This document shows, one piece after another, positions 36,588 through 46,356 of a stretch of DNA of 64,000 nucleotides; positions within the stretch are counted from its first letter, which is position 1, and every line of letters begins with the position of its first letter. Source of the DNA: Bacteroides sp. MSB163 (GTDB taxonomy: Bacteria; Bacteroidota; Bacteroidia; Bacteroidales; Bacteroidaceae). The notes under the pieces are model-generated. The model had not been told where the DNA came from, searched no databases, and saw nothing but the letters and a program-made list of their open reading frames with translations. The stretch covers positions 3,340,001-3,404,000 of the forward strand of contig NZ_CP143867.1 in the NCBI RefSeq assembly GCF_036416795.1, written 5' to 3'. Made by a program: the position numbers and the translations under genes.

Positions 36588-37880
36588 ATGAAAATATTTA
36601 AGCATCAACGGATATCACTTTTTTTATTTCTTGTATTATACCGTATAGCACAGGAAATGTATTATGCAAAATTCATTGTGCCTATATATAGCTATGCCGG
36701 TTATATTAATGATGCATCATTATCCAGATATATTATATCGTGGGCTTTTTTCATAGGCATGGCCTTATTGTTTATAAAGGCAATGTTTGGAAAAGATCGT
36801 TTTTGGAGCAATGTTTCATTTGTGCTTCTATTATTGAAATTCACTCCTTTGACTATTCTACTTGGCTATATTAGTTATGAGAAAGCATACATCGTCACAA
36901 ATTTTATCTTTTGGTTTATGTTTGTAGTGTTATGTAATAATATGCCATCAATAAAAATAGTGAGCAATGATTGTATTGAAAAGCACAATAGATGTTTAAA
37001 GAACTTGTTTTATATTGTTATTGGTCTATTTGTTATATCAGTTTTATACATTTCTATAAGATATACTGGTTTTCATCTTCATACCTCGTTATTTGATGTA
37101 TATGATATTAGATTTGAACAAAGAGAAAATAGCTATCCTACGGTATTTAGGTATATTTTAGCGGCTTCAACACTATTATGCCCGCTAGTTATATGCTATT
37201 TGTTGGATAAAAAAAAATATTTTTTGGCATTTGTATTTGCAATAATTATCTATATAGATTTTTCTATTGTGGGATTAAAATCTATAGTTTTTGCAACTGT
37301 GATAGGAATTATAATAAGATTGTATTATAAGCAATACTATCTTAGGTATATTCCGTTATTAGCATCGATATTTATTCTTTTAATCTCATTTGTAAAAAAT
37401 GCAACAATACAGTTAGGTGTTTCTTTTGTTTTTTGGAGAGTGTTTTATGTTCCATCTGGAATGGATTATGAATATTATACTTTTTTCAATCTGTTTGAAC
37501 CGGATTATTATAGGAATAGCATTTTTAGCAGATTTGGCATGAATTCTCCCTATTCATCAACTAGTGTAGATATTGCTGTGGGGGAATACTTTTCACCAGA
37601 AGTGGAAGGCATAAGAGCTAATAATGGATTAATTAGTGAAGCGTATGCTAATTTTGGAAATGAAGGTTGTTTTATATTACCCTTTATATTAGTTGTTTAC
37701 TTTAAAATTATAAGTTCATGTGCGAAAGGAGTAAATGAGTCATATATATTTTTTATAGCTGTGATATTTTCATATGCGATTATTTCAACTTTCATTCCCG
37801 CAACCTTTTTATCTAGTGGAGTTTGGGCTTTATTGATTATTCTTATATCATATAGAACTAATCCCCAAAAAACTTTATGA
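36588..37880 (+). CDS. wzy: Wzy-type repeat-unit polymerase
   Basis: A 430-residue inner-membrane protein with about ten hydrophobic segments and a large soluble loop near the C-terminus (about residues 290-350: YYTFFNLFEPDYYRNSIF, then RANNGLISEAYANFGNEG). This topology and position after wzx indicate the Wzy O-antigen/capsule polymerase. Sequence similarity between Wzy proteins is low, so the call rests on topology and context. It is very AT-rich. Confidence 0.75.
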   Translation: MKIFKHQRISLFLFLVLYRIAQEMYYAKFIVPIYSYAGYINDASLSRYIISWAFFIGMALLFIKAMFGKDRFWSNVSFVLLLLKFTPLTILLGYISYEKAYIVTNFIFWFMFVVLCNNMPSIKIVSNDCIEKHNRCLKNLFYIVIGLFVISVLYISIRYTGFHLHTSLFDVYDIRFEQRENSYPTVFRYILAASTLLCPLVICYLLDKKKYFLAFVFAIIIYIDFSIVGLKSIVFATVIGIIIRLYYKQYYLRYIPLLASIFILLISFVKNATIQLGVSFVFWRVFYVPSGMDYEYYTFFNLFEPDYYRNSIFSRFGMNSPYSSTSVDIAVGEYFSPEVEGIRANNGLISEAYANFGNEGCFILPFILVVYFKIISSCAKGVNESYIFFIAVIFSYAIISTFIPATFLSSGVWALLIILISYRTNPQKTL

Positions 37881-37932
37881 ATATAAATGATTTGTATGAT
37901 TCTATTCGTTGGTATTAGTAAGAAGTGAAAAA

Positions 37933-39273
37933 ATGAGAAACTTTAAAGATCTTAAAATTGCTGTAGCTGGAACAGGCTATGTGGGCTTGTCGTTGGCTAC
38001 TTTGCTTGCACAACATCATCAAGTGATAGCTGTTGATGTGGTATCTGAAAAGGTCGAAAAAATCAATAGGCGAATCAGTCCTATTCAGGATGAATATATT
38101 GAAAAGTATTTTTCGGAAAAGAAACTGAACCTGACAGCTACGTTGGACGGTGCAACGGCTTATAGTGATGCCGATTTTGTAGTGATTGCAGCTCCTACAA
38201 ACTACGACCCTCAGAAGAATTTCTTTGATACGCATCATATTGAGGATGTGATTGATTTGGTACTAGAGGTTAATCCCGATGCAACAATGGTAATCAAAAG
38301 TACTATTCCGGTTGGTTATTGCCGTTCCTTGTACGTGAAGTATACTGAAAAATTTAAGGAGAAAGGGTGGGACACCACACACAAATTTCGTTTGCTCTTT
38401 TCGCCTGAGTTCCTGCGCGAAAGTAAGGCATTATATGACAACTTATATCCTAGTCGCATAATCGTGGGTTATCCCAAAATGATTGGTCAGTTTGATGAGG
38501 AGAATAAGGCTATCCATACCATTGGAGGCAATGATCTTGAGGAGGCGGCGCATGTTTTTGCTTCTCTATTGCAGGAAGGGGCTATAAAGAAGGATATTGA
38601 CACTCTTTTTATGGGTTTGAAGGAGGCGGAAGCTGTGAAGCTTTTTGCCAATACTTATCTGGCTCTTCGTGTCAGTTACTTCAATGAATTAGATACCTAT
38701 GCTGAAATCAAGGGATTAGATACACAAGCTATTATTCAAGGAGTAGGGCTTGACCCCCGTATTGGTACCCATTACAATAATCCCAGCTTTGGTTATGGCG
38801 GTTACTGCCTGCCCAAAGACACGAAACAGTTACTGGCTAATTATAACGATGTACCACAGAATATGATGACTGCTATTGTTGAGAGTAATCGTACCCGTAA
38901 GGACTTCATAGCTGACCAAGTTTTGAAAAAAGCGGGCTATTATAGTTACAGTGAACAAAATGGATATGATAAAACACAGGAAAAGGAGTGTGTGATTGGT
39001 ATTTATCGTCTCACAATGAAAAGTAACTCTGATAATTTTCGTCAAAGTGCTATTCAAGGTATCATGAAACGCATCAAGGCTAAGGGCGCTACAGTGATTA
39101 TCTATGAACCTGTACTGGAGGATGGTAGTCTTTTCTTTGGGAGTAAGGTAAATAATGATTTGGAGAAATTCAAGTTAATGAGTCATTCCATCATTGCTAA
39201 TCGTTATGACGATTGTCTGGATGATGTGAAGGAGAAGGTTTATACTAGAGATGTATTTAAACGAGACTCGTAA
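37933..39273 (+). CDS. ugd: UDP-glucose/UDP-sugar 6-dehydrogenase
   Basis: A 446-residue cytosolic enzyme that oxidises a UDP-sugar twice to the uronic acid. The Rossmann motif [17 protein letters not shown] opens the protein, [11 protein letters not shown] and [10 protein letters not shown] follow, and the catalytic Cys292 is in [11 protein letters not shown]. The ATG at 37933 is chosen over an open upstream frame. The most common product is UDP-glucuronate, a capsule sugar precursor; other UDP-sugar specificities are possible. Its base composition is less AT-rich than wzx and wzy. Confidence 0.92.
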   Translation: MRNFKDLKIAVAGTGYVGLSLATLLAQHHQVIAVDVVSEKVEKINRRISPIQDEYIEKYFSEKKLNLTATLDGATAYSDADFVVIAAPTNYDPQKNFFDTHHIEDVIDLVLEVNPDATMVIKSTIPVGYCRSLYVKYTEKFKEKGWDTTHKFRLLFSPEFLRESKALYDNLYPSRIIVGYPKMIGQFDEENKAIHTIGGNDLEEAAHVFASLLQEGAIKKDIDTLFMGLKEAEAVKLFANTYLALRVSYFNELDTYAEIKGLDTQAIIQGVGLDPRIGTHYNNPSFGYGGYCLPKDTKQLLANYNDVPQNMMTAIVESNRTRKDFIADQVLKKAGYYSYSEQNGYDKTQEKECVIGIYRLTMKSNSDNFRQSAIQGIMKRIKAKGATVIIYEPVLEDGSLFFGSKVNNDLEKFKLMSHSIIANRYDDCLDDVKEKVYTRDVFKRDS

Positions 39274-39437
39274 AAATAATTATAATTATTGGCCCCAATA
39301 GACTTTTACTTATTATAAATCAGTTGAATTAATTTACTGAAATCGGTTCTAAAAATATTAATTTGAAGTAAATCGTAGTATTTTCTATGTTTTATAGCTA
39401 ACGCAAAGCTGTATATACAGGGAATGCGAATTTGCAT

Positions 39438-40643
39438 ATGATTATGAATATTCTTCTATTATCAACCATTTACCCGCTTCCTTCAAGGGAAAATAAGGGA
39501 ACTTCGGTATGTCATTACTTTACAAAGGAGTGGGTAAAAGAAGGTCACAATGTGCGTGTGGTACATTATCAGGCTGTATATCCTTTCTTTTACTATTGGG
39601 CAGCTCGGGTAGCGAGAGATTTGATCACTGCGAAAACAGGTGCGGTAGTTTATACAAAACGTGATAAGGGGGCGCAATATGAATGGGATGGTGTGCAAGT
39701 ATTGAGAATACCATTATTCAAACCAATTCCTCATGGGAGATTTTTATCTATTTCTATCAGAAAATCTATTCAAAAAATAGTTAATAGTAATACTGAAGCT
39801 GATTTTATACCTGATATTATAGTAGGGCATTTTCCTAATCCTCAGATAGAGGTGGTTGCGAAGTTGAAAAGTATTTATTCTTCAGCAACAACTGCTATTA
39901 TAATGCATGAGAATTTTGATCTGGAGGGTGTTTACGGTGAACGATTTAAATGTTTTTATAATAAAATTGATTTGTGGGGGTTCCGTTCAAAGAAATATAG
40001 AGAAGATTTCGAAGAGAGATATGGTAAGCTTAAGCATTCTTTTATCTGTTATTCAGGTGTTCCCGCAAGTTATATTACAGAAAGCAATACTCATTCATTT
40101 GAGAAGCCATTAAGTAAATTTATCTATGTTGGTGAGATGATTCAACGTAAATATCCGGCTGAAATTATCGAGGCTTTGGTTAATGTTTATGAGGATAAAA
40201 AATTTCACATTGACTATGTGGGCAATGGTCATGAATTGGAAACCATAAAATTGAAGATGAAGAAATATCATTTGGAGAGTCAAGTGACTATTTGTGGTAG
40301 GATTCCGAGAGATGAAATAAAGGCTAAGTATGACAATGCTGACTGTATGATAATGATTAGTCGTAGGGAAGTTTATGGATTAGTCTATTTGGAGGCTATG
40401 GCTCGTGGGTGCATTACTATAGCTTCTAAGAAAGAAGGGTTTGATGGTGTGATAGAAGATGGTGTGAACGGTTTCTTATGTGAAGCGGGTAACATTCAAG
40501 AGCTTGCAAATATAATTCGTAAAATTAATAAACTCACTCCGGATGAAAGGTTAGCTGTTTCAGAGAGAGCAATTGAAACTGCTCGTCGTTTGACAGATAA
40601 GAATGCCGCTGATTTATATTTGAATAATTTGATTGTTAAATAA
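39438..40643 (+). CDS. GT4-like glycosyltransferase
   Basis: A ~402-residue GT-B-type transferase. The N-terminal STIYPLPSRENKGTSVCHYF and the C-terminal FIYVGEMIQRKYPAEIIEAL, then the EX7E element in REVYGLVYLEAMARG, indicate family 4. It adds one sugar to the growing lipid-linked unit. ATG codons at 39438 and 39444 are both plausible starts. A 165-bp gap separates it from ugd. Confidence 0.88.
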   Translation: MIMNILLLSTIYPLPSRENKGTSVCHYFTKEWVKEGHNVRVVHYQAVYPFFYYWAARVARDLITAKTGAVVYTKRDKGAQYEWDGVQVLRIPLFKPIPHGRFLSISIRKSIQKIVNSNTEADFIPDIIVGHFPNPQIEVVAKLKSIYSSATTAIIMHENFDLEGVYGERFKCFYNKIDLWGFRSKKYREDFEERYGKLKHSFICYSGVPASYITESNTHSFEKPLSKFIYVGEMIQRKYPAEIIEALVNVYEDKKFHIDYVGNGHELETIKLKMKKYHLESQVTICGRIPRDEIKAKYDNADCMIMISRREVYGLVYLEAMARGCITIASKKEGFDGVIEDGVNGFLCEAGNIQELANIIRKINKLTPDERLAVSERAIETARRLTDKNAADLYLNNLIVK

Positions 40644-40764
40644 AAATCACTTGAACATATAACGATTCCCTGTCTTATTCATCATTGAATTATCAGCATC
40701 CACATTTAATGGCTTGTCCATAACAACTGAAATAAAATATCCATATTGTATTCTAAATTATAAA

Positions 40765-41181
40765 ATGTCAATCAAAGATTGTAAAATCATCGAGCTCCCC
40801 AAATTCTTAGATACGAGGGGGAATCTTTCGTTTGCAGAACAGAACAATCATATTCCATTTGAAATCAAGAGAACATATTGGATTTATGATGTTCCGGGAG
40901 GAGAATGCCGTGGAAGTCACGCATTCAGGAATACGGAAGAATTTATAGTTGCACTTTCAGGAGGTTTTGATGTGATAGTGGATGATGGTGATAGGCAGAA
41001 TAAGTTTACGCTTAATCGTTCTTATTATGGTCTTTATATTCCGAAAGGGTTGTGGAGAAGAATAGATAATTTCTCAACCAATTCTCTCGCATTGGAATTT
41101 GCTTCAACTAGTTATATTCCAGATGACTATATTAGAAATTATGACGACTATTTACAGTTAAAGAGCAATGGAGAAATATAG
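40765..41181 (+). CDS. FdtA/QdtA-like cupin (sugar 3,4-ketoisomerase family), first copy
   Basis: A 138-residue cupin of the dTDP-4-keto-6-deoxyglucose 3,4-ketoisomerase family. The expected motifs are visible: RGNLSFAEQNNHIPFEIKRT, YDVPGGECRGSHAF, and DDYIRNYDDYL. In characterised members the loop reads GxHAH; here it is GSHAF, so the second histidine is replaced by Phe. The ATG at 40765 is used; the frame is open upstream only through a TTG. It overlaps the second cupin by 14 bp. It may have changed specificity or act with the next protein. Confidence 0.82.
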   Translation: MSIKDCKIIELPKFLDTRGNLSFAEQNNHIPFEIKRTYWIYDVPGGECRGSHAFRNTEEFIVALSGGFDVIVDDGDRQNKFTLNRSYYGLYIPKGLWRRIDNFSTNSLALEFASTSYIPDDYIRNYDDYLQLKSNGEI

Positions 41182-41614
41182 TGTATTTGATTGCTCAATG
41201 ATTGAGCTGGACAAACATCACAGTGATCGTAAGGGTAACCTGACTGTAGTGCAGAATGGCGATACTCTTCCTTTTGATGTGAAGCGTGTATACTATCTGT
41301 ATGATGTCCCGGGAGGTGAGTCTCGTGGAGCACACGCGCACAGAGATTTGAGCCAGTTTATGGTTGCCGCATCCGGTTCCTTTCGTGTAACCTTGGATGA
41401 TGGCAAAGTTAAACGTTCTTTTTTCTTGAATCGTCCTTATCAAGGCCTATATGTAAAACCCGGTATATGGCGTGACTTGGATGATTTTTCTTCTGGTGCT
41501 GTTTGCATGGTTTTGGCTTCTGATGTATATAAAAAGGAAGACTATATTCGTAATTATGATGAATTTCTTGAATTTAGGGAGATTAGTAATGATACATCCG
41601 TTAAGCGATTGTAA
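41168..41614 (+). CDS. FdtA/QdtA-like cupin (sugar 3,4-ketoisomerase family), second copy
   Basis: A 148-residue cupin with the complete motif GAHAHR in [17 protein letters not shown], and [15 protein letters not shown] near the end. It would convert dTDP-4-keto-6-deoxyglucose to the 3-keto form, the step before amination to Fuc3N or Qui3N. It overlaps the upstream cupin (14 bp) and the downstream acyltransferase (26 bp), indicating tight co-expression. Confidence 0.87.
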   Translation: MEKYSVFDCSMIELDKHHSDRKGNLTVVQNGDTLPFDVKRVYYLYDVPGGESRGAHAHRDLSQFMVAASGSFRVTLDDGKVKRSFFLNRPYQGLYVKPGIWRDLDDFSSGAVCMVLASDVYKKEDYIRNYDEFLEFREISNDTSVKRL

Positions 41615-42050
41615 GAATCAAAATGTTCCGGCCTCTACTAATATCTGGCAGTACTGCGTAGTATTTCCTGAGGCCAGGATTGGCGAAAAATGCAATATTT
41701 GTTCTCATTGTCTGATTGAGAATAATGTGGTGATTGGTAATAATGTTACTATTAAGTGTGGTGTCCAAGTTTGGGATGGTATTGAGTTGGAAGATAATGT
41801 AATGGTAGGTGCTAATACGACTTTTACCAATGATATGTATCCAAAGTCGAAGAATGCGGATTGGGTTCTTCTTAAGACAAAGGTGTGCAAGGGTGCATCT
41901 ATCGGTGCTGGTTCTACGATACTTCCAGGGATAACCATTGGTGAGGATGCCATGATTGGTGCTGGCAGTGTGGTGACAAAGAATGTGCCTGCCGGAGAAA
42001 TTTGGGTAGGTAATCCAGCGAAATTTCTTAGAAAAATAGCTGATAAATAA
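41589..42050 (+). CDS. Left-handed beta-helix acyltransferase (FdtC/QdtC-like)
   Basis: A 153-residue hexapeptide-repeat acyltransferase. Repeats such as [27 protein letters not shown] and [24 protein letters not shown] are visible, with the terminal [13 protein letters not shown]. Next to the two cupins and the aminotransferase it fits the N-acetyltransferase of dTDP-3-amino-3,6-dideoxyhexose (Fuc3NAc or Qui3NAc). The ATG at 41589 is chosen because the family starts at IHPLSDC; the frame is open further upstream only across the cupin gene. Confidence 0.85.
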   Translation: MIHPLSDCKNQNVPASTNIWQYCVVFPEARIGEKCNICSHCLIENNVVIGNNVTIKCGVQVWDGIELEDNVMVGANTTFTNDMYPKSKNADWVLLKTKVCKGASIGAGSTILPGITIGEDAMIGAGSVVTKNVPAGEIWVGNPAKFLRKIADK

Positions 42051-42061
42051 AGAAAAACAAA

Positions 42062-43171
42062 ATGATACCTTTTCTTTCATTAAAAGATGTAACCGCTCTT
42101 CACGGAGCTGAGATAAATGAGGCTGTAAGCCGTGTGGTTAACGGAGGTTGGTACCTTCAAGGCAAGGAGAACGAACGCTTTGAGGAGAATTACTCACAAT
42201 TTGTTGGAGTACAATATACAGTTGGTTGTGCCAATGGCTTGGATGCACTGATTTGGATTTTCCGTGCATACATTGAGATGGGTGTAATGCAACCAGGTGA
42301 TGAGGTTATTGTACCGGCAAATACCTATATTGCAACTATTCTTGCTATCACAGAAAATGGTTTGAAGCCTGTTCTTGTAGAGCCAAGACTGAATACGCTT
42401 GAGATTGATGAGGATAAGATAGAGGAAGTTATAACTTCTCGTACAAAAGCTATAGCTCTTGTGCATCTCTATGGTCGTTTGGCTTGGAGTGAGAAAATTG
42501 CCAATATTTGCAAAAAATATAATCTGAAGTTAGTAGAGGATAATGCTCAAGCGCATGGCTGTTTGACAGCTGATGGTTGCATGACAGGTTCGTTAGGTGA
42601 TGCTGCTGGACATAGCTTTTATCCGGGAAAGAATTTAGGTGCATTAGGTGATGGTGGTGCTGTGACAACTAATGATTTGGAACTGGCCATCACTGTACGT
42701 ACTTTGGCTAACTATGGTTCACAGAAAAAATATATATTCAAATATAGGGGACGTAATAGTAGACTTGACGAGGTTCAAGCAGCTGTGCTGAATGTGAAAT
42801 TGAAATATCTTGTTGAAGATAATACATATCGTAAAGAAGTGGCTAAATATTATATTCAAAACATTAAACATCCCTTGGTTTCTTTGCCGGATACATTATC
42901 TTATGGAAGTAATGTCTTCCACTTGTTTCCTGTATTGTGTGAAAAGCGTGATGAACTACATGACTATTTGGAGCGGAATGGTGTCGGGACTGTGATTCAT
43001 TACCCTATACCTCCACATAAACAAGAATGTTACAAAGAGTGGGCCAACCTAAATCTTCCTATTACGGAATACATATCTGAACATGAGCTGAGTATACCAA
43101 TTGGACCTACGATTTCAATGGAGGAGGTGAAGGACGTTGTGAAGTTGATTAATAATTTTTCAGTAAAGTAA
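42062..43171 (+). CDS. DegT/DnrJ/EryC1-family sugar 3-aminotransferase (FdtB-like)
   Basis: A 369-residue PLP enzyme. The start [20 protein letters not shown] and the internal aldimine lysine in [19 protein letters not shown] are typical, with VEDNAQAHG for cofactor binding. Following the ketoisomerases it should aminate C3 of the dTDP-sugar to give dTDP-Fuc3N or Qui3N. No rmlA or rmlB gene (to make the dTDP-4-keto-6-deoxyglucose) lies in this window, so those steps must come from elsewhere. Confidence 0.9.
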   Translation: MIPFLSLKDVTALHGAEINEAVSRVVNGGWYLQGKENERFEENYSQFVGVQYTVGCANGLDALIWIFRAYIEMGVMQPGDEVIVPANTYIATILAITENGLKPVLVEPRLNTLEIDEDKIEEVITSRTKAIALVHLYGRLAWSEKIANICKKYNLKLVEDNAQAHGCLTADGCMTGSLGDAAGHSFYPGKNLGALGDGGAVTTNDLELAITVRTLANYGSQKKYIFKYRGRNSRLDEVQAAVLNVKLKYLVEDNTYRKEVAKYYIQNIKHPLVSLPDTLSYGSNVFHLFPVLCEKRDELHDYLERNGVGTVIHYPIPPHKQECYKEWANLNLPITEYISEHELSIPIGPTISMEEVKDVVKLINNFSVK

Positions 43172-43327
43172 CTTTGTATAAATGATTGCATACAATATGG
43201 ATCATTCTGGTATATTGGTAAGTAAATTTGTATGTAAATATTGTTTATTGGGGGATTTACCCTCATTTTCTACTCCTTATCGTTGTGAATATAAGTACAT
43301 CTAGTGATTGTTAATAAGTATTTCTAT

Positions 43328-44584
43328 ATGAGTAGCAAAATAAGAACAATTTGGATTGTAAATAAATATGCGATGCCGCCTCAATATGAATCCAGACTGC
43401 GTGCTATAAAGTTTGCCTATTATTTGACCGAATTTGATTACAAGGTGATATTATTTGGATCAAGTGTCATGCATAACATGGATTTAAATATCATTGAAGA
43501 TAACTCAAAATATATGAGGCGAAAGTATGGCAAGATTGATTTTGTGCATATTAATACGTTAATGTATAGTAAGGCATCTAAAGTAAGGAGAGTATTGAGC
43601 GATTATCTTTTCTTTAAGAGATTGGTGAATTTAGCGGATAACTTTGAATGTCCAGATTGTATTATTGCGACAGGAGGACCTCTCTTGACAAACCCATTAT
43701 TGAAATATGCCCAAAAAAGAGGTGTTTCATATATAAAGGAAAGTCTAGATGTTTGGCCTGATAATTTTGTGGATTTTGGGTTAATTTCTAAATGGAACCC
43801 AATAGTGAAGTTGTTATTTGCTCAATCAAAATATAATTGTGCCAAATCAGATGCGCTTGTTTTTTCTTGGTCTGGTTGTTATGACTACCTTAAAAATAAA
43901 AGATGGGATGTTGACAACGGTGGTCCTATTGATTTGAAAAAGGTATTTTATATAAATAATGGGGTTGATCTTGAAGATTTTGAAAATTTTAAGCAACAAT
44001 TTATCATTGATGATCCGGATTTACGTTCTTGCCATAAAAAAGTTGTTTATTTAGGTTCATTAAGGCACGTGAATAATGTAATGCAATTGGTCTATGCTGC
44101 AGAAATCTTAGAAAATAAGAAAAAAGATGTGAAATTTCTAATTTATGGGGATGGTACAGAACGAGAGAAAATAATATCATATTGTAAAGAACATCAGCTA
44201 TCTAATATTATTGTTAAAGATAAGTGGATAGATCCAAAATATGTTCCATATGTACTATCCAAAAGTTATCTAAATATATTAAATTACCTGTCATCTGATT
44301 TTGCGAAAAATGGTATAAGCTCAAGTAAAATGTTCCAATATATGGCTGCAGGTAAGCCAATCGTTTGTAATATTAATATTTATGATTGCCCTATTTCTAA
44401 AAATCGTATTGGTGTTGCGAGGGAATATACTTCTTCAGCTGATTATGCAGAAGAGATATTAAAAATTTTAGATTTGCCTGAAGGAGAATATGCGTTAATG
44501 TGTGATAGAGCTAGGTTGGCAGCTAAAGAGTTTGACTATAAATTTCTTGCGAAGAAAATGGTTGATGTCATTAATAGTATATAA
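43328..44584 (+). CDS. GT4-like glycosyltransferase
   Basis: A 418-residue GT-B-type enzyme, WIVNKYAMPPQYESRLRAIK at the start, VKFLIYGDGTERE in the middle, and the C-terminal GISSSKMFQYMAAGKPIVC. It has features of amino-sugar transferases (WbuB-like), but specificity is not clear. An in-frame ATT-type start upstream is rejected for the ATG at 43328. It is AT-rich and ends 2 bp before the next gene. Confidence 0.87.
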   Translation: MSSKIRTIWIVNKYAMPPQYESRLRAIKFAYYLTEFDYKVILFGSSVMHNMDLNIIEDNSKYMRRKYGKIDFVHINTLMYSKASKVRRVLSDYLFFKRLVNLADNFECPDCIIATGGPLLTNPLLKYAQKRGVSYIKESLDVWPDNFVDFGLISKWNPIVKLLFAQSKYNCAKSDALVFSWSGCYDYLKNKRWDVDNGGPIDLKKVFYINNGVDLEDFENFKQQFIIDDPDLRSCHKKVVYLGSLRHVNNVMQLVYAAEILENKKKDVKFLIYGDGTEREKIISYCKEHQLSNIIVKDKWIDPKYVPYVLSKSYLNILNYLSSDFAKNGISSSKMFQYMAAGKPIVCNINIYDCPISKNRIGVAREYTSSADYAEEILKILDLPEGEYALMCDRARLAAKEFDYKFLAKKMVDVINSI

Positions 44585-44586
44585 GA

Positions 44587-45234
44587 ATGAGCAATATTAA
44601 ATTCAGACTAGCTAAACCTTCTGATGCAAAACAAATAGCGAATGTGCATTGGAATGTAAGAGAAAGATATCAAAAAGGAATTTTTTTATCACTAGGAAAA
44701 TCTTTTCTGCGATCTTATTATAAAGTGATACTTAATGATCCATACGAAGTTATCGTTTGTGCAGAAAATAGTCAGAGAAATATTATTGGTTTCAGCAGTG
44801 CAACTTTGGATGCGAAATATCAGGCTTTAACAATAAAGAAAAATATTGTTAGACTTGGGTTTTCGGCATTAGGAAGTCTAATATTTCATCCTAGATTGAT
44901 AATTGAAGTTATTGATCGATACAAGTCATTGGATAAAAAAAATAAAATAAAATTTATACATAATGAAGGCGTTAGAGGAGAGTATTGGTGTTGGTTGAAG
45001 AATGAAGATGATGGGGTAAAATCGATAGAAATGGGGCATGTTAAGGAGAATATTATTTATAATTTAGGTTATAGAGAATTGTTTTTTGAAGTGGATAAAT
45101 TCAATAAGAAGGTGTATAAATTTTATACAAAAATAGATAAGTCAGAGGTGGTGGAAGAGATTGTGTTACCAGATGGAAGAGAAAGGGTTTTATTTAAAAA
45201 ACAGCTAAAATCAGATAATGGTTTAGTTTTATAA
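44587..45234 (+). CDS. GNAT-family acyltransferase
   Basis: A 215-residue protein of the GNAT fold: FRLAKPSDAKQIANVHWNV at the start and VKENIIYNLGYRELFF in the C-terminal half. The usual acyl-CoA loop (Q/RxxGxG/A) is not clear. It starts 2 bp after the glycosyltransferase and is followed by the KASIII gene, so it may transfer the acyl group made by the ACP module rather than acetyl-CoA. That is an inference from position. Confidence 0.7.
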   Translation: MSNIKFRLAKPSDAKQIANVHWNVRERYQKGIFLSLGKSFLRSYYKVILNDPYEVIVCAENSQRNIIGFSSATLDAKYQALTIKKNIVRLGFSALGSLIFHPRLIIEVIDRYKSLDKKNKIKFIHNEGVRGEYWCWLKNEDDGVKSIEMGHVKENIIYNLGYRELFFEVDKFNKKVYKFYTKIDKSEVVEEIVLPDGRERVLFKKQLKSDNGLVL

Positions 45235-45243
45235 TTGTCTAAT

Positions 45244-46356
45244 ATGGCATTTTTTAATTTCAAGAATATTAAAGTTGCAGGAGTGGCATGTGCCGTTCCT
45301 AGTAATGAAGTTAAGGCAGAAAGCTACAAGCCTTTGTTTGGTGATGTAGAGGTGGATAAGTTTATGGCGATGACGGGTGTAAGAGCCTCACGCCGTACTT
45401 CTGAATATCAAACTTGTTCAGATCTTGGTTATAGAGCGGCTAAAGAACTTTTGAAAAAGAATGGTATTAGTTCTGAAGAGATTGGGGCATTGTTGTTTGT
45501 ATCACATAGTCCAGATTATCGTCGCCCTTCTACCGCTTTTGTATTGCAATATCGTTTAGGAATTCCTAAAGAAGCTGTTTGTTATGATATCAGTTTAGGA
45601 TGTTCATCATTGGTCGTAGGTATGCAGACAATTGCTTCGATTATGACCACTAGTGACATAAAAAGAGCACTGGTTGTTGTTGGTGACACAGCTGGGAAGT
45701 CTGTTTATCCAACTGATAAAAGTTCGGCTATGCTGTTTGGCGAGGCTGGTGCGGTGATGTTGCTGGAAAAGACTGATAATGAATATGATGAAATAACAGC
45801 ATTGCTTCGTAGTGATGGTTCGGGATATCGATATATGATTGTTCCAGGTGGTGGTTATCGTAACCTTCATGCGAATGAAAAAGTTGTAATGTGCGAAGAT
45901 GGAAATGAACGTACATTGATGAATAGCTTCATTCAAGGCACTTCAGTGTTTACATTTACGATTTTTGATGTGCCTCGTCTTATTAAGGATTTTTTTACTC
46001 AAACGGGAACGACATCTGATAGTTATGATTGCTTTGCTTTTCATCAAGCTAATCTTTATATATTGAAGCAGATAGCAAAGAAATCCGGGATCGATTTTGA
46101 TAAAATTCCTATCTCACTTGATCGTTATGGAAATACCTCTGGTGCTTCTGCTATCGTGTCGCTTTGTGATCGCTATGGAAATAACAATGAACATAAAGTT
46201 ATCAAAGTGATGACTTGTGGTTTTGGTATCGGCATTTCTTTGGGTGCCACTTCGTTTGAAATAAATACAGACGATATTTTGCCAATTTTTGAGGATGATG
46301 AAATCTTTGAAGAAGGGCTTATTACTAATCCTAACCAATTATACGAAAAGAAATGA
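45244..46356 (+). CDS. Ketoacyl-ACP synthase III-like enzyme
   Basis: A 370-residue thiolase-fold enzyme. The KASIII triad is complete: Cys120 in SLGCSSLVVG, His267 in FHQANLYILKQIAKKSG, and Asn297 in YGNTSGASAI. Such enzymes condense an acyl-CoA or acyl-ACP starter with malonyl-ACP; some relatives instead transfer acyl groups to sugars or other acceptors. Flanking genes (AMP ligase, two ACPs, two SDRs) show it is not the housekeeping FabH. The ATG at 45244 is chosen over the TTG at 45235. It overlaps the AMP ligase by 4 bp (ATGA). Confidence 0.9.
   Translation: MAFFNFKNIKVAGVACAVPSNEVKAESYKPLFGDVEVDKFMAMTGVRASRRTSEYQTCSDLGYRAAKELLKKNGISSEEIGALLFVSHSPDYRRPSTAFVLQYRLGIPKEAVCYDISLGCSSLVVGMQTIASIMTTSDIKRALVVVGDTAGKSVYPTDKSSAMLFGEAGAVMLLEKTDNEYDEITALLRSDGSGYRYMIVPGGGYRNLHANEKVVMCEDGNERTLMNSFIQGTSVFTFTIFDVPRLIKDFFTQTGTTSDSYDCFAFHQANLYILKQIAKKSGIDFDKIPISLDRYGNTSGASAIVSLCDRYGNNNEHKVIKVMTCGFGIGISLGATSFEINTDDILPIFEDDEIFEEGLITNPNQLYEKK

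Noticed and set aside
45607..45936. 109-residue minus-strand frame in the KASIII gene
   Set aside because: Histidine- and threonine-rich shadow frame, no start signals.
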